A stretch of DNA of 64,000 nucleotides from Anabaena sp051781005. Its GTDB lineage: Bacteria > Cyanobacteriota > Cyanobacteriia > Cyanobacteriales > Nostocaceae. Each line of letters starts with the position of its first letter. Positions within the stretch are counted from its first letter, which is position 1. The DNA lies in assembly GCF_051781005.1 (NCBI RefSeq), contig NZ_JBPWOA010000002.1:558001-622000 (forward strand), written 5' to 3'. The notes under the pieces were generated by a model that was not told the DNA's origin, searched no databases, and was given only the letters and a program-made list of their open reading frames with translations. This document shows, one piece after another, positions 18,547-27,722 of the stretch. Position numbers and translations under genes: made by a program.

Positions 18547-19845
18547 TTATCTTGAGGCTACTTGGGGTTCTGCCCAAACTGGTGTATCACTTACACCAAA
18601 AGTAACAGGCTGATCCCCATCTGTGGAGACATTTATACTTTTACCATCACTAGCAACTTGCACCAAAGGCCAATTTTCTTCTCCTATTTCACCTGCACGG
18701 AACAGCGCATGATCCGGTTGTTGTTTACTCCAACCTAACAAGATTGCTATTTTTTCATGCTCATTCGCCTCTTGGGGAGGAGCAACTGTTTTGGTATGAT
18801 TTTGTTGCTGATCCCAAATTACTGCATGATCCGTAACATCTGCTGTATTGAATATGCCTATAAACTTGCGGGCTAAAAAGCGATCGCCTTTTTGTGACCA
18901 GCTAACCGGAACTAACACCCCAATTTTCCCTTCTGTATCAGTTGCTTCTGTAGCAACTGTCTGTTGTAATAGCGGATCGTTAATCCCAGATGTTTTAGCT
19001 ATCACCTTTAATTTCTTAGTTTGTCTATCTTCTATAAACAACAAGCTAGTGACTCGGCTATTGTACATTTCAGGTTTCACTTCTAGCTGTACCCGGCTAT
19101 AAACAGCATATCTACCATCTGGAGAAACCACCGGTATGCTGCGATAGTGCCGTACTCCAGAATTCCCTTTGCCACCAATAGCTTCCTGAGTCATCATAAT
19201 CCATTTCCAGGGAATAGGATGAGGACTGCCCATTGGATCATCTGGTAATCCATCAGACTGATTTGGTGGACCATCTATGGGTATTTCCCTCATTGATGAT
19301 TCTCTAACACCTGGTGAACTGTTAACTGTTGCTAATTGTTCTGTTGCCGATCTCTTGCTGATCTGAGGATTAACTTCACCTGCCAAAGCCGCTATTTTAG
19401 CTTCTTTTAATTTTTGTACTAAATCAGTTTGACTAACCGGTATCTTTTCTACAGGTATCTGTTTACTTACTGTCACAGGAACACTTACATCACCCCTAGA
19501 CTGATAATTCTCCTTTTTTGCCCCCGAATCCATTTTATCTGCCAGTAATACTTGCCTTTCTCCACTAATAGGCGTATTTAATGGCACAACAGTCCCAAAT
19601 TGTCCATTCAATGAGTTGAACTGGCCTATTTTTAAATTAGATTCCCCAGAAATAGCGCTTTTTGGCGATTTTGAACCTGATTTGTCAACTTCTACACCAA
19701 TTTTAGCTACCTTTAATTGTGATTGTTTTGCCAAGGTAGAGTGAATAGATACACCTAAGACGGGAGCAATTACTATAACAACAACAACGTACTTGATAAA
19801 TGGTTGTACGCGGAACCATCCTGACAGCAAAAGGGATTTCAACAT
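18547..19845 (-). CDS. membrane-anchored cyanobacterial hypothetical protein
   Basis: This 432-residue protein has one N-terminal hydrophobic helix (YVVVVIVIAPVLGVSI, about residues 19-34), placing the rest outside the cytoplasmic face. Residues 40-210 are low-complexity Ser/Lys/Pro/Gln-rich sequence. Residues 210-430 contain beta-propeller-like motifs (VVSPDGRYAVYSRV, VPVSWSQKGDRFLARKF), suggesting a partial PD40/WD-like fold. No catalytic motif was seen. It looks like a conserved Nostocales unknown. It is a single gene with its own terminator. Confidence 0.75.
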   Translation of the reverse strand: MLKSLLLSGWFRVQPFIKYVVVVIVIAPVLGVSIHSTLAKQSQLKVAKIGVEVDKSGSKSPKSAISGESNLKIGQFNSLNGQFGTVVPLNTPISGERQVLLADKMDSGAKKENYQSRGDVSVPVTVSKQIPVEKIPVSQTDLVQKLKEAKIAALAGEVNPQISKRSATEQLATVNSSPGVRESSMREIPIDGPPNQSDGLPDDPMGSPHPIPWKWIMMTQEAIGGKGNSGVRHYRSIPVVSPDGRYAVYSRVQLEVKPEMYNSRVTSLLFIEDRQTKKLKVIAKTSGINDPLLQQTVATEATDTEGKIGVLVPVSWSQKGDRFLARKFIGIFNTADVTDHAVIWDQQQNHTKTVAPPQEANEHEKIAILLGWSKQQPDHALFRAGEIGEENWPLVQVASDGKSINVSTDGDQPVTFGVSDTPVWAEPQVASR

Positions 19846-20895
19846 GAGTGGACTCTCTAAGGGGGGGTGGCTATTTCGAGGAGCAATGTCTATACAGGAA
19901 GGGCAAAAGCTATGATTATTATGTATAACAACAAAGTAGAAGCTCTAACGAGATAATCTCGCCAAATTTTGCATCACTTTACAAAAGTTTTAGTATCATT
20001 GTCCACATCTTTACAATCTTTAAATTCTGTAATATTTCCGGGCAGTCAGATCAGTAACAGTGAATTACTGTGTTGATAGATACAATAAGTTTTGTGTAAA
20101 CTATATACCCAAGTCATACCTTTACTTAAGGAAGACTACTATATAGTTCAGTAGTGCTGAGTAACCCCATAGATAAACCTAGTGGATTAAAAAGGACGCT
20201 TGATCAGCTTTTAAACTTTTTTCACTGGATAGTTATTTACACTGTGCTGTACTAGTGACTAAAATTAAGGTGCGTTTTTACGAACAGTTGTAGCAAGATA
20301 TAGCCCATCCTGTCCAAAAGACCACCTAATTAGAAACTTTTGTAACAGTACTAATCCAGTTCAAATAAAGCTAATGCGTATAAAAGCGATCTATTAATCA
20401 AAAAATCTTGCATTTGCAGGGAAGAATTACCAAAATCCTCATCTTTAATCTATCCAAATCTATAAATCTGTTCGCAAATCAATAATATATCTATTGCGAT
20501 CGCCGTGCGTGTGAGTGCTATCACACAAATCTAAAGAAGCTGATTTTAGTAAATTACCAGATTACTACCCTACCAAATAAGTGGGTTTAGTAGATGCTTC
20601 AATGTCTAGCTATAAGACATAATCAAATATTTATGCCTACATAACAGCAAATACAATTATTGATCATCACTGTCCTGCCTGCCAAGACCTTCTAATTCAT
20701 TAAGGAAGTTTTTGTTGCACCAATAATCAACACTTTACCACTAAATCACTCAAATTGAATGCCCTCCTAGCAAAATCGCTTTGCGTTTTTTCCATCGTTA
20801 TCGTAATTTAGTGAGTTGTGGGCAGTCTGTTGTCAGTGATTCATGACCGAAAACATGGGACACAAGCCCCATCCCTTCGGTAAGCTCAGGACAAG
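19846..20895. other. gene-poor kilobase upstream of the transposon
   Basis: No open frame of useful length, tRNA or clear structured RNA was found here. It contains a HIP1-type sequence, a perfect CRP-type palindrome at 20510, and weak hairpins such as GCAAA/TTTGC near 20770. It may be a long leader region of the minus-strand gene, decayed coding DNA, or the flank of the transposon. Confidence 0.5.
20510..20525. promoter_or_regulatory. CRP-type operator TGTGA-N6-TCACA
   Basis: The sequence TGTGAGTGCTATCACA is an exact match to the CRP consensus, the same consensus used by cyanobacterial cAMP receptor proteins (SyCRP1, AnCrpA). It lies 665 bases upstream of the minus-strand gene at 18547-19845 and 390 bases from the transposon genes. 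The regulated promoter is therefore not obvious. Confidence 0.6.
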
Positions 20896-20899
20896 CCTT

Positions 20900-21298
20900 C
20901 TAGGACGGCTTTTCTTGATTCTTAATATACTCCTTTAATATTTCTAGTGGCGTACCCGCGACTGAAATAGCAAAATAGCTGGGACTCCATAGAGATTCTT
21001 CATGGGGTTTTTTATATCCGGCTTGTCCATATCTGCGGCTGGATACGCCTTTTAGAGCATTTACTATTTGAGAAACGGATAATTTAGGAGGATATTCAAT
21101 CAGTGCATGGACGTGATTCCCTTCACCGTTAAACTCAAGCACTTTAAAATTCATTTTTTCAGCCACCTCACGAAATGTTTTTTCAATTAAATCAATACTT
21201 TCACCAGCGAACACAGACTGACGATCCTTTGTAATACAGACCAAGTGAATTTTTAAGTCCGTAATGCTTTGTCTTTCTCTTCTGAGGGGACTTGCCAT
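20900..21298 (-). CDS. tnpA: IS200/IS605 family transposase TnpA
   Basis: This 132-residue single-strand DNA transposase has the HUH motif as HVHALIEYP (His62, His64) and the catalytic tyrosine Tyr124 in EYIKNQ. It cuts and rejoins transposon ends as single-stranded circles via a 5'-phosphotyrosine link. The length and order of motifs are normal, so it is probably active. The left-end hairpin overlaps the end of the gene. Confidence 0.93.
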   Translation of the reverse strand: MASPLRRERQSITDLKIHLVCITKDRQSVFAGESIDLIEKTFREVAEKMNFKVLEFNGEGNHVHALIEYPPKLSVSQIVNALKGVSSRRYGQAGYKKPHEESLWSPSYFAISVAGTPLEILKEYIKNQEKPS

Positions 21299-21349
21299 TT
21301 TGTGCAGACCAATATATAATTAATTTGCAGCCCAATTATAGCATTAACG

Positions 21350-22516
21350 ATGAAAGCTAGATATCAATTCCGTTTCTACCCGACAGACCAACAGCAAAAG
21401 CTTTTAGCTCAGTTGTTTGGTTGTGTTCGTGTAGTTTGGAACGATGCACTGGCTATTTGCAAACAAGCAGAAAAATTACCAAGTAACAACGACTTGCAAA
21501 AGTTGGTTATTACTCAAGCGAAAAAAACTGTTGAGCGGCAATGGTTATCTGAGGTTTCTAATATTCCTTTGCAACAATCGGTTGCAGATTTGGGATCTGC
21601 CTATAAAAACTTTTTTGATTCTCTAAAAGGGAAGCGCAAAGGTAAAAAATTAGGTCACCCTAAGTTCAAAAAGAAGACTAATCAGCAGTCAGCACGATTT
21701 AGAATTGGTGGATTTTCAATCAAAGGGGATGAGGTTTATCTAGCCAAAATTGGTAACGTTAGCCCGATTTGGTCTAGAGAATTACCCTGCTCTCCTAGCT
21801 CCTGTACTGTCGTAAAGGATTGCGCTAATCGCTATTTTCTCAGTTTTGTAGTAGAAGTTGAACCCGTTAATATTGATGCTAAAAACCAAAGTATCGGTAT
21901 TGATTTGGGAATAAAAACTTTTGCTGTCATGAGCGATGGAGAAAAAGCCCAAAGCCCCGATTACTCAAAATTAGACAGGAAAATTCGCCAATTTCAGAAG
22001 AAACTAGCACGGCAACCTAAGGACTCACGACGAAGAAATAAAACTCGAATTCAAATTGCAAAACTACATAACGAAATAGCCGATACCCGAAAAGATTTCC
22101 TGCACAAACTATCCACCAAAATAGTTAGCGAGAATGAAGTTATTGTTTTGGAAGATTTGAATGTGTCAGGCATGGTCAAAAATCGCCAACTTGCTAGAGC
22201 GATTAGTCTTCAGGGATGGAGAGAGTTTCGGACGTTATGTGAAGCTAAATCGCAGAAGTTTGGTAGGACATTTCACATTATTAGTAGATGGGAACCAACA
22301 AGCCAAGTTTGTTCCGAATGTGGCTACAGATGGGGTAAACTTGATTTAAAAATTCGGTCGGTTCGATGCTTGAATTGTGGGACTGAACACGACCGAGATG
22401 AGAACGCCGCAAAAAATATAAATAAAGCTTGCACTGAGCCAAGCCGAAGTGTCGGGATAGGGCATTGCCACGACTCTAAACGGGCGCAGAGACAGAGTAA
22501 GACTAGCAACGGTTAG
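21350..22516 (+). CDS. tnpB: TnpB, RNA-guided RuvC nuclease of the IS605 family
   Basis: The protein has 388 residues. An N-terminal helix-turn-helix-like domain (MKARYQFRFYPT) is followed by a RuvC domain with all three acidic residues: Asp185 (GIDLGIKTF), Glu268 (VLEDLN) and Asp350 (HDRDENAA). A zinc finger with Cys321, Cys324, Cys340 and Cys343 lies before the last motif. TnpB is known to use a right-end RNA to cut DNA next to a short motif, which favours retention of the element. The basic 30-residue tail is probably encoded by DNA that also forms the guide RNA scaffold. Confidence 0.93.
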   Translation: MKARYQFRFYPTDQQQKLLAQLFGCVRVVWNDALAICKQAEKLPSNNDLQKLVITQAKKTVERQWLSEVSNIPLQQSVADLGSAYKNFFDSLKGKRKGKKLGHPKFKKKTNQQSARFRIGGFSIKGDEVYLAKIGNVSPIWSRELPCSPSSCTVVKDCANRYFLSFVVEVEPVNIDAKNQSIGIDLGIKTFAVMSDGEKAQSPDYSKLDRKIRQFQKKLARQPKDSRRRNKTRIQIAKLHNEIADTRKDFLHKLSTKIVSENEVIVLEDLNVSGMVKNRQLARAISLQGWREFRTLCEAKSQKFGRTFHIISRWEPTSQVCSECGYRWGKLDLKIRSVRCLNCGTEHDRDENAAKNINKACTEPSRSVGIGHCHDSKRAQRQSKTSNG

Positions 22517-22565
22517 CGTCAGTCGGTGAAGCGTCTAGAGTCACCGTGCCTTTAGGTCGGTGAGT
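22420..22565 (+). ncRNA. predicted right-end guide RNA of TnpB
   Basis: In IS605-type elements the omega (right-end) RNA covers the end of tnpB and the DNA up to the element end. Here that stretch contains the hairpin CACCG-TGCCTTTAGGT-CGGTG at 22542-22562 just after the tnpB stop. The location follows from family knowledge. The exact 5' and 3' ends are estimates. Confidence 0.4.
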
Positions 22566-22585
22566 ATGTCAAGCACCTAATATTG

Positions 22586-22606
22586 ACTAATAACTAATAA
22601 CGAATA
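22586..22606. repeat. heptamer repeat upstream of fmt
   Basis: Three 7-base units (ACTAATA, ACTAATA, ACGAATA) end five bases before the fmt start codon and leave no good ribosome site there. Confidence 0.6.
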
Positions 22607-22610
22607 AATA

Positions 22611-23612
22611 ATGAAAATCGTATTTTTCGGTACTCCCCAATTTGCCGTCCCCACGCTAGAGAAGCTACTGGCTCACCCAGATGTGCAAATTTTAGCAGTT
22701 GTCACCCAACCTGATAAACGTCGGGAACGAGGGAATAAATTAACACCCTCACCAGTAAAAACACTTGCTATTGCCCACAACCTTCCCCTATGGCAACCAG
22801 AGAGAATTAAAAAAGATATTGAAACTTTAAACCAACTTAAACAATTAGACGCAGATGTGTTTGTCGTGATTGCTTATGGGCAAATTTTGTCTAAGAAAAT
22901 CTTAAATATGCCAAAATTGGGTTGCATTAATGTGCATGGTTCGATTTTACCCCAATATCGTGGCGCGGCTCCCATTCAATGGTGTCTATATAACGGTGAG
23001 CAAGAAACTGGGATTACAACTATGTTAATGGATGCGGGTATGGATACGGGTAATATGCTGCTAAAAGCCACCACACCCATTCAATTACTAGATAATGCCC
23101 AAAATTTAGCTGATAAGTTAGCTGTCATGGGTGCAGATTTATTGATAGAAACATTGTTCAAGCTGGAACGTCAGGAAATTGAACCAATTCCCCAAGATAA
23201 TTCTGTTGCCACTTATGCCTCTTTGATTCAAAAACAAGACTATAATTTAGACTGGTCAAAGACAGCTATTCAATTACACAACCAAATTAGAGGTTTTTAC
23301 CCCAACTGTCTGACGACTTTTCGCAATCAACCACTGAAAATAACTGCTGCTGTTCCTCTCAATTCTGCTTATATTCACGAGTTACCAGAGCAAGTAACAG
23401 AAAAAATTCACAAAATACCTGATTTGTCAACTATTTCAGGGCAACCCGGAGAAGTAGTCAGTATCATCAAAGGCTTAGGAGCAATAGTACAAACTGGGGA
23501 AGGTTTGTTGCTGTTGAGAGAAGTTCAGCTAACTGGTAAACGTCCCCAATCAGGATGGGATTTTGTGAATGGTACTCGTTTGACTTTGGGAGAAGTGTTA
23601 GGTCATTCGTAA
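22611..23612 (+). CDS. fmt: methionyl-tRNA formyltransferase
   Basis: This 333-residue enzyme transfers a formyl group from 10-formyltetrahydrofolate to initiator Met-tRNA. The N-terminal Rossmann domain starts KIVFFGTPQFAVPTLE. The formyltransferase signature NVHGSILPQYRGAAPIQW is complete, and the C-terminal OB-like domain ends with GWDFVNGTRL. The length is typical. A transposon lies directly upstream, so the promoter is either in the short 35-base gap or supplied from the element. Confidence 0.96.
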   Translation: MKIVFFGTPQFAVPTLEKLLAHPDVQILAVVTQPDKRRERGNKLTPSPVKTLAIAHNLPLWQPERIKKDIETLNQLKQLDADVFVVIAYGQILSKKILNMPKLGCINVHGSILPQYRGAAPIQWCLYNGEQETGITTMLMDAGMDTGNMLLKATTPIQLLDNAQNLADKLAVMGADLLIETLFKLERQEIEPIPQDNSVATYASLIQKQDYNLDWSKTAIQLHNQIRGFYPNCLTTFRNQPLKITAAVPLNSAYIHELPEQVTEKIHKIPDLSTISGQPGEVVSIIKGLGAIVQTGEGLLLLREVQLTGKRPQSGWDFVNGTRLTLGEVLGHS

Positions 23613-23662
23613 TTGTTTCTCTTCATCTTCCCAGTATCCAGTCCCCAGTATGCATTACCCAG

Positions 23663-24031
23663 TCACCTATCACCTATCACCTGATTTTCATAGAAACGGC
23701 AGGATTTACAAGGGCCTTCTGGGTTGACTGCACAGCGAATTATTTCTGAATGAGCATTGTAGTTGCAGGTAGCATCCCCAATTACCCAACGTCCCCCAAC
23801 AAAGGTTTTTTCATCTGGTCGTTTAGCAGACTGCACATAAATAGCCACATTATGCAAGCGGTAGCGTCCTGATTTTAATTGATATCTATGACGACGCTCT
23901 AAAACCGCATAGGTTTTACCTTCAAGATCAAGATAATTACCCGGTTGGGGTGTCCAATCAAGTTTTAATATACCGAGAGACTGATGTGGGTTTGTCAAAA
24001 TCACCTCAGTTGGTAACAAGTCTGGCTCCAT
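23663..24031 (-). CDS. DUF6464-type cyanobacterial protein
   Basis: This is a 122-residue protein with a beta-rich body (YAVLERRHRYQLKSGRYRLHNV) and a cysteine cluster CAVNPEGPCKSCRFY near the C-terminus, plus a further Cys in GDATCNYNAHS, which suggests a small metal site. I match it to the cyanobacterial DUF6464 family; function unknown. Its last residues (VIGDR) and stop codon are encoded by a heptamer repeat (CACCTAT, from 23664). It converges on fmt. Confidence 0.75.
   Translation of the reverse strand: MEPDLLPTEVILTNPHQSLGILKLDWTPQPGNYLDLEGKTYAVLERRHRYQLKSGRYRLHNVAIYVQSAKRPDEKTFVGGRWVIGDATCNYNAHSEIIRCAVNPEGPCKSCRFYENQVIGDR
23664..23684. repeat. heptamer repeat forming a gene end
   Basis: Three 7-base units (CACCTAT, CACCTAT, CACCTGA) cover the last codons and stop of the minus-strand DUF6464-type gene. 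Confidence 0.7.
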
Positions 24032-24258
24032 AATAAGTTTATGTCATGAGATTTACGTTATAAAGATAGTACCGCAACAGCCAAAAATATATTTATGATA
24101 TTTATGGGTACGAGTTGATAGAGATTTACCGTATTTTTACATATTTATTTATTTTCAACAACCCTAAATATTACAATATTTTAAAGTAATGTTTTTCACA
24201 TTAAATAATTATTTAAAATAAAGATACATTCTAGATAAGTGAGATTTAGGTTATAGCT

Positions 24259-25323
24259 ATGGCAAACAACAATATAGAAGTTGTTTTTAGCTTTGATACG
24301 ACTGGTAGTATGTATCCTTGTCTGACTCAGGTACGGCGAAAAATTAAAAATACTGTCACCAGACTGATGGATGAATTACCTCTAATTAGGATTGGGATTA
24401 TCGCTCACGGGGATTATTGTGACGCAGGTTCAACCTATGTGACTAAAACCTTTAACCTTTCTGGTGATGTCGATAAAATTTGTGATTTTGTCCAAAATGT
24501 AGAACCAACTGGTGGGGGAGATGCACCAGAATGTTATGAGTTAGTATTACATGAATCCCAATCTTTATCTTGGTCAAAATCAGCATCTAAATCTCTAGTT
24601 TTAATTGGTGATGATATTCCCCACGCACCAGCACACAATCCCCAAAAGTTAAATTGGCGTAAAGAGGTAGATAAGTTAGCCGAATTGGGAATTTCAGTTT
24701 ATGGAGTACAAGCACTTAATCGCCATCATGCTACACCTTTTTATCAAGAATTAGCTGAAAAATCTGGTGGGTTTCATATTAATTTAGACCAATTTTCTTA
24801 TATTACTGACTTGTTTTTAGCAGTTTGCTATCAGCAATCATCCGATGAACAATTACAAGCTTATGAACAAGAAGTAATTAACCAAGGAAGGATGAGTCGT
24901 GGGTTAAATAAAATATTTGACACCATGATGAAACGAGAAGGAACAGCTTATTATGAATCAACTGATTTAAGAGCGGTTGTTCCAGGAAGATTCCAGGTGT
25001 TAGAGGTGGATTTAGATATTTCTATTAAAGCGTTTGTGCTAGAAAATGGGTTAACATTTAAAGTAGGGCGTGGTTTTTATGAATTTACGAAAACAGAAAC
25101 TATCCAAGCGACTAAAGAAATTATTTTGATGGATAGGACAACGGGTGATTTATTTGAAGGCAGTGCTGCACGAGAAATGTTAGGTCTACCGATGGATGCG
25201 ACAATTAGGATTAAACCTAGTAATCTAGAAAAGTATGTTGTGTTTGTTCAAAGTACTTCTGCTAATCGTAAGTTAATTGGCAAAACTAGATTTTTATATG
25301 AAGTCGAGGACTGGGATCATTAA
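24259..25323 (+). CDS. von Willebrand factor A domain protein
   Basis: This 354-residue protein has a VWA domain covering residues 5-200, with a MIDAS-type motif DTTGSM at Asp13 (a DxTxS-like variant), a downstream Thr and Asp (GGGDAPECYE), and no signal peptide. VWA domains bind a metal and mediate protein contacts. The C-terminal 150 residues are beta-rich and end in a segment with RFLYEVEDW; their role is unclear. The gene stands alone with a terminator at 25372. Confidence 0.85.
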   Translation: MANNNIEVVFSFDTTGSMYPCLTQVRRKIKNTVTRLMDELPLIRIGIIAHGDYCDAGSTYVTKTFNLSGDVDKICDFVQNVEPTGGGDAPECYELVLHESQSLSWSKSASKSLVLIGDDIPHAPAHNPQKLNWRKEVDKLAELGISVYGVQALNRHHATPFYQELAEKSGGFHINLDQFSYITDLFLAVCYQQSSDEQLQAYEQEVINQGRMSRGLNKIFDTMMKREGTAYYESTDLRAVVPGRFQVLEVDLDISIKAFVLENGLTFKVGRGFYEFTKTETIQATKEIILMDRTTGDLFEGSAAREMLGLPMDATIRIKPSNLEKYVVFVQSTSANRKLIGKTRFLYEVEDWDH

Positions 25324-25371
25324 TCAATATTTTGCTAAAATCTTTCGTGGGTTTTCAGCATACATTCTTAT

Positions 25372-25397
25372 AAAAGCCTGCTTCTGGCAGGTTTTCT
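25372..25397 (+). terminator. hairpin terminator after the VWA gene
   Basis: Arms CCTGC/GCAGG with loop TTCTG are flanked by AAAAG on the left and TTTT on the right. Confidence 0.75.
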
Positions 25398-25461
25398 AGT
25401 GCAATAAGGCAGAAGGTAGGGTAGCAGAGGAGAATAATTTTCTATCTATTCTCTATTCCCC

Positions 25462-25503
25462 AATTACAAATTACAAATTACGAATTACGAATTACGAATT
25501 AAA
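25462..25503. repeat. heptamer tandem array, AATTACG type, before ligA
   Basis: Five to six 7-base units (AATTACA twice, AATTACG three times, then AATTAAA) run to within four bases of the ligA start. They replace any purine-rich ribosome site. Confidence 0.8.
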
Positions 25504-25506
25504 ATT

Positions 25507-27552
25507 ATGATGCCAACTCAAGCCGAAGTAAAGCGTATAGAAGAAATACGGCGGTTATTACAACAAGCCAGTTATGCTTACTATGTCCTAGATGCACCAA
25601 TCATGGAGGATACTGTCTATGATCGGTTTTATCGGGAATTGCAAGAATTAGAAACTCAGTATCCAGAATTAATCACTCCTGATAGTCCTACTCAACGGGT
25701 GGGTGAGCGACCTGCAACTCATTTTACTTCAGTCCGGCATAACATCCCCCTCTATAGTTTGGAAAATGCTTTTAATGTTGAGGAGTTACAAAGCTGGGAA
25801 CAACGTTGGCGAAGACACTTACCATCTCAGTATTCTCCGGGGGATATAGAATATGTGGCAGAATTGAAAATTGATGGTGCTGCTTTGGCGTTAACTTATG
25901 AAAATGGTGTTTTAACTAGAGGTGTGAGTCGGGGTGATGGGGTTATGGGTGAAGATATTACCCAAAATGTGCGGACTATTCGCTCAATTCCCCTACGTTT
26001 GAATTTTGACGGGTTAGCAAATATCGAAAAGGTGGAAGTGCGTGGTGAGGTTTTTTTACCTTTAGATATATTTCAACAAATCAATGAGAAAAGGCAAAAA
26101 GCAGGTGAACAGGTGTTTGCTAATCCCCGCAATGCGGCTGCTGGTACACTTAGACAGTTAGATCCCCGGATTGTAGCACAGCGACAGTTAGATTTCTTTG
26201 CTTATACGCTACATATTACAGGGTTGGATGACTCTAGTATTGCTAATACCCAATGGGAAGCTTTGGAGTTGTTGCAAAAAATGGGTTTTCGGGTTGATGC
26301 CAATCATAAGCTGTGCCATACATTAGAGGAAGTTGCTGGATATTATCAATATTGGGATACGGAACGGCTGAATTCGGCTTATATGACTGATGGGGTGGTG
26401 GTAAAGCTAAATTCTTTTAAATTGCAAGAACAGTTAGGTTTTACGCAGAAATGCCCTCGGTGGGCGATCGCTCTCAAGTATGCAGCAGAAGAAGCTCCAA
26501 CCCGTGTGGAACGGATTACAGTGAATGTGGGGAGAACGGGAGCGTTAACTCCTTTAGCGGAAATGTTGCCTGTACAATTAGCGGGGACTACTGTTTCTAG
26601 AGCTACTTTACATAATAGCGATCGCATTGCCCTATTAGATATCCGCATTGGTGATACTGTCATTGTTCGCAAAGCTGGGGAAATTATCCCGGAAGTGGTG
26701 CGGGTAATTAAAGAATTGCGTCCCGCTGATACTCAACCTTTTATTATGCCTAGCGAGTGTCCCGTCTGTAGTCAACCAGTGGTGCGAGAATCGGGGGAAG
26801 CGGTGACAAGATGTGTAAATGCTTCGTGTCCCGCAATTCTCAAAGGTGAAATTGAACATTGGGTAAGTCGTGATGCTTTGGATATTAAAGGTGTAGGGGA
26901 AAAGTTAGTTCATCAATTGGTAGATAAAGAGTTGGTGCATTCTGTTGGCGATTTATATGACTTGACACCGGAAAAATTATGTGCATTGGAACGGATGGGG
27001 CAGAAGTCAGCGGAAAAATTGGTGAGTGCGATCGCTAAATCAAAAAATAAACCTTGGTCAAGGGTATTATATGGTTTAGGTATTCGTCACGTTGGTAGTG
27101 TCAACGCCCAATTATTAACGGAAAAATTTACCAGCGTTGAACAGTTAGCAGCAGCACGACAATCAGATATTGAGGGTGTTTATGGTATCGGTGCAGAAAT
27201 AGCTCAATCCGTTTATCAATGGTTTCAAATTGATGCCAATCAAACTTTGATTTCTCGTCTCCAAGCAATCGGTTTGCAATTCATATCCACTGAAGAACCG
27301 AAAGCAGTGGGTGAGATTAATGAAAAATTTGCTGGTAGAACCTTTGTCGTTACGGGTACTTTACCAACCTTAAAGCGCGATGAAGCAAAAGCAATGATTC
27401 AAAAAGCTGGTGGTAAAGTTACAGATTCAGTCAGTAAAAAAACAGACTTTTTAGTTGTGGGTGAAGATGCAGGATCTAAGTTGGAAAAGGCGCAAACTCT
27501 AGGAATTACTCAGTTAAGTGAAGCACAGCTACTAGAAATGTTGGAGAGTTAA
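25507..27552 (+). CDS. ligA: NAD+-dependent DNA ligase
   Basis: The protein has 681 residues. It seals nicks in replication and repair using NAD+. The adenylated lysine is Lys121 in ELKIDGAAL. The Tyr-rich NAD domain is at the N-terminus (YYVLDAPIMEDTVYDRFYREL). A zinc finger has four Cys (CPVCSQP then CVNASC). Helix-hairpin-helix motifs follow, and a BRCT domain fills residues about 605-681. The second ATG (25510) is an equally possible start. A heptamer array directly upstream leaves no Shine-Dalgarno sequence, which is common for cyanobacterial genes. Confidence 0.97.
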   Translation: MMPTQAEVKRIEEIRRLLQQASYAYYVLDAPIMEDTVYDRFYRELQELETQYPELITPDSPTQRVGERPATHFTSVRHNIPLYSLENAFNVEELQSWEQRWRRHLPSQYSPGDIEYVAELKIDGAALALTYENGVLTRGVSRGDGVMGEDITQNVRTIRSIPLRLNFDGLANIEKVEVRGEVFLPLDIFQQINEKRQKAGEQVFANPRNAAAGTLRQLDPRIVAQRQLDFFAYTLHITGLDDSSIANTQWEALELLQKMGFRVDANHKLCHTLEEVAGYYQYWDTERLNSAYMTDGVVVKLNSFKLQEQLGFTQKCPRWAIALKYAAEEAPTRVERITVNVGRTGALTPLAEMLPVQLAGTTVSRATLHNSDRIALLDIRIGDTVIVRKAGEIIPEVVRVIKELRPADTQPFIMPSECPVCSQPVVRESGEAVTRCVNASCPAILKGEIEHWVSRDALDIKGVGEKLVHQLVDKELVHSVGDLYDLTPEKLCALERMGQKSAEKLVSAIAKSKNKPWSRVLYGLGIRHVGSVNAQLLTEKFTSVEQLAAARQSDIEGVYGIGAEIAQSVYQWFQIDANQTLISRLQAIGLQFISTEEPKAVGEINEKFAGRTFVVTGTLPTLKRDEAKAMIQKAGGKVTDSVSKKTDFLVVGEDAGSKLEKAQTLGITQLSEAQLLEMLES

Positions 27553-27722
27553 AAATTTAGGTTGACAGAGATATCTAAATTATTAGATGATGAAGGATTT
27601 ACTTAATCAAGGGTATAAAAGTTTTTAGGTTTTTCAATAAATTGGGAAACCTAGTAGGTTGCCATACCGTCACTTTACGTGGAAAGGATTTTGTATTATT
27701 TTTACAAAGGCATCTTACACCC

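Larger units (their letters stand above)
20860..22575. mobile_element. IS605-type insertion sequence with divergent tnpA and tnpB
   Basis: The element contains a Y1 transposase gene (minus) and a tnpB gene (plus) whose starts face each other across about 50 bases, the IS605 arrangement. Both genes look intact. Subterminal hairpins are visible: AAGCC/GGCTT at about 20893-20911 on the left, and CACCG/CGGTG at 22542-22562 on the right. As expected for this family, there are no terminal inverted repeats. Exact ends were not determined. Confidence 0.8.

Noticed and set aside
24032..24258. Possible RNA gene upstream of the VWA gene
   Set aside because: The sequence is AT-rich with no stable hairpin or tRNA-like arms.
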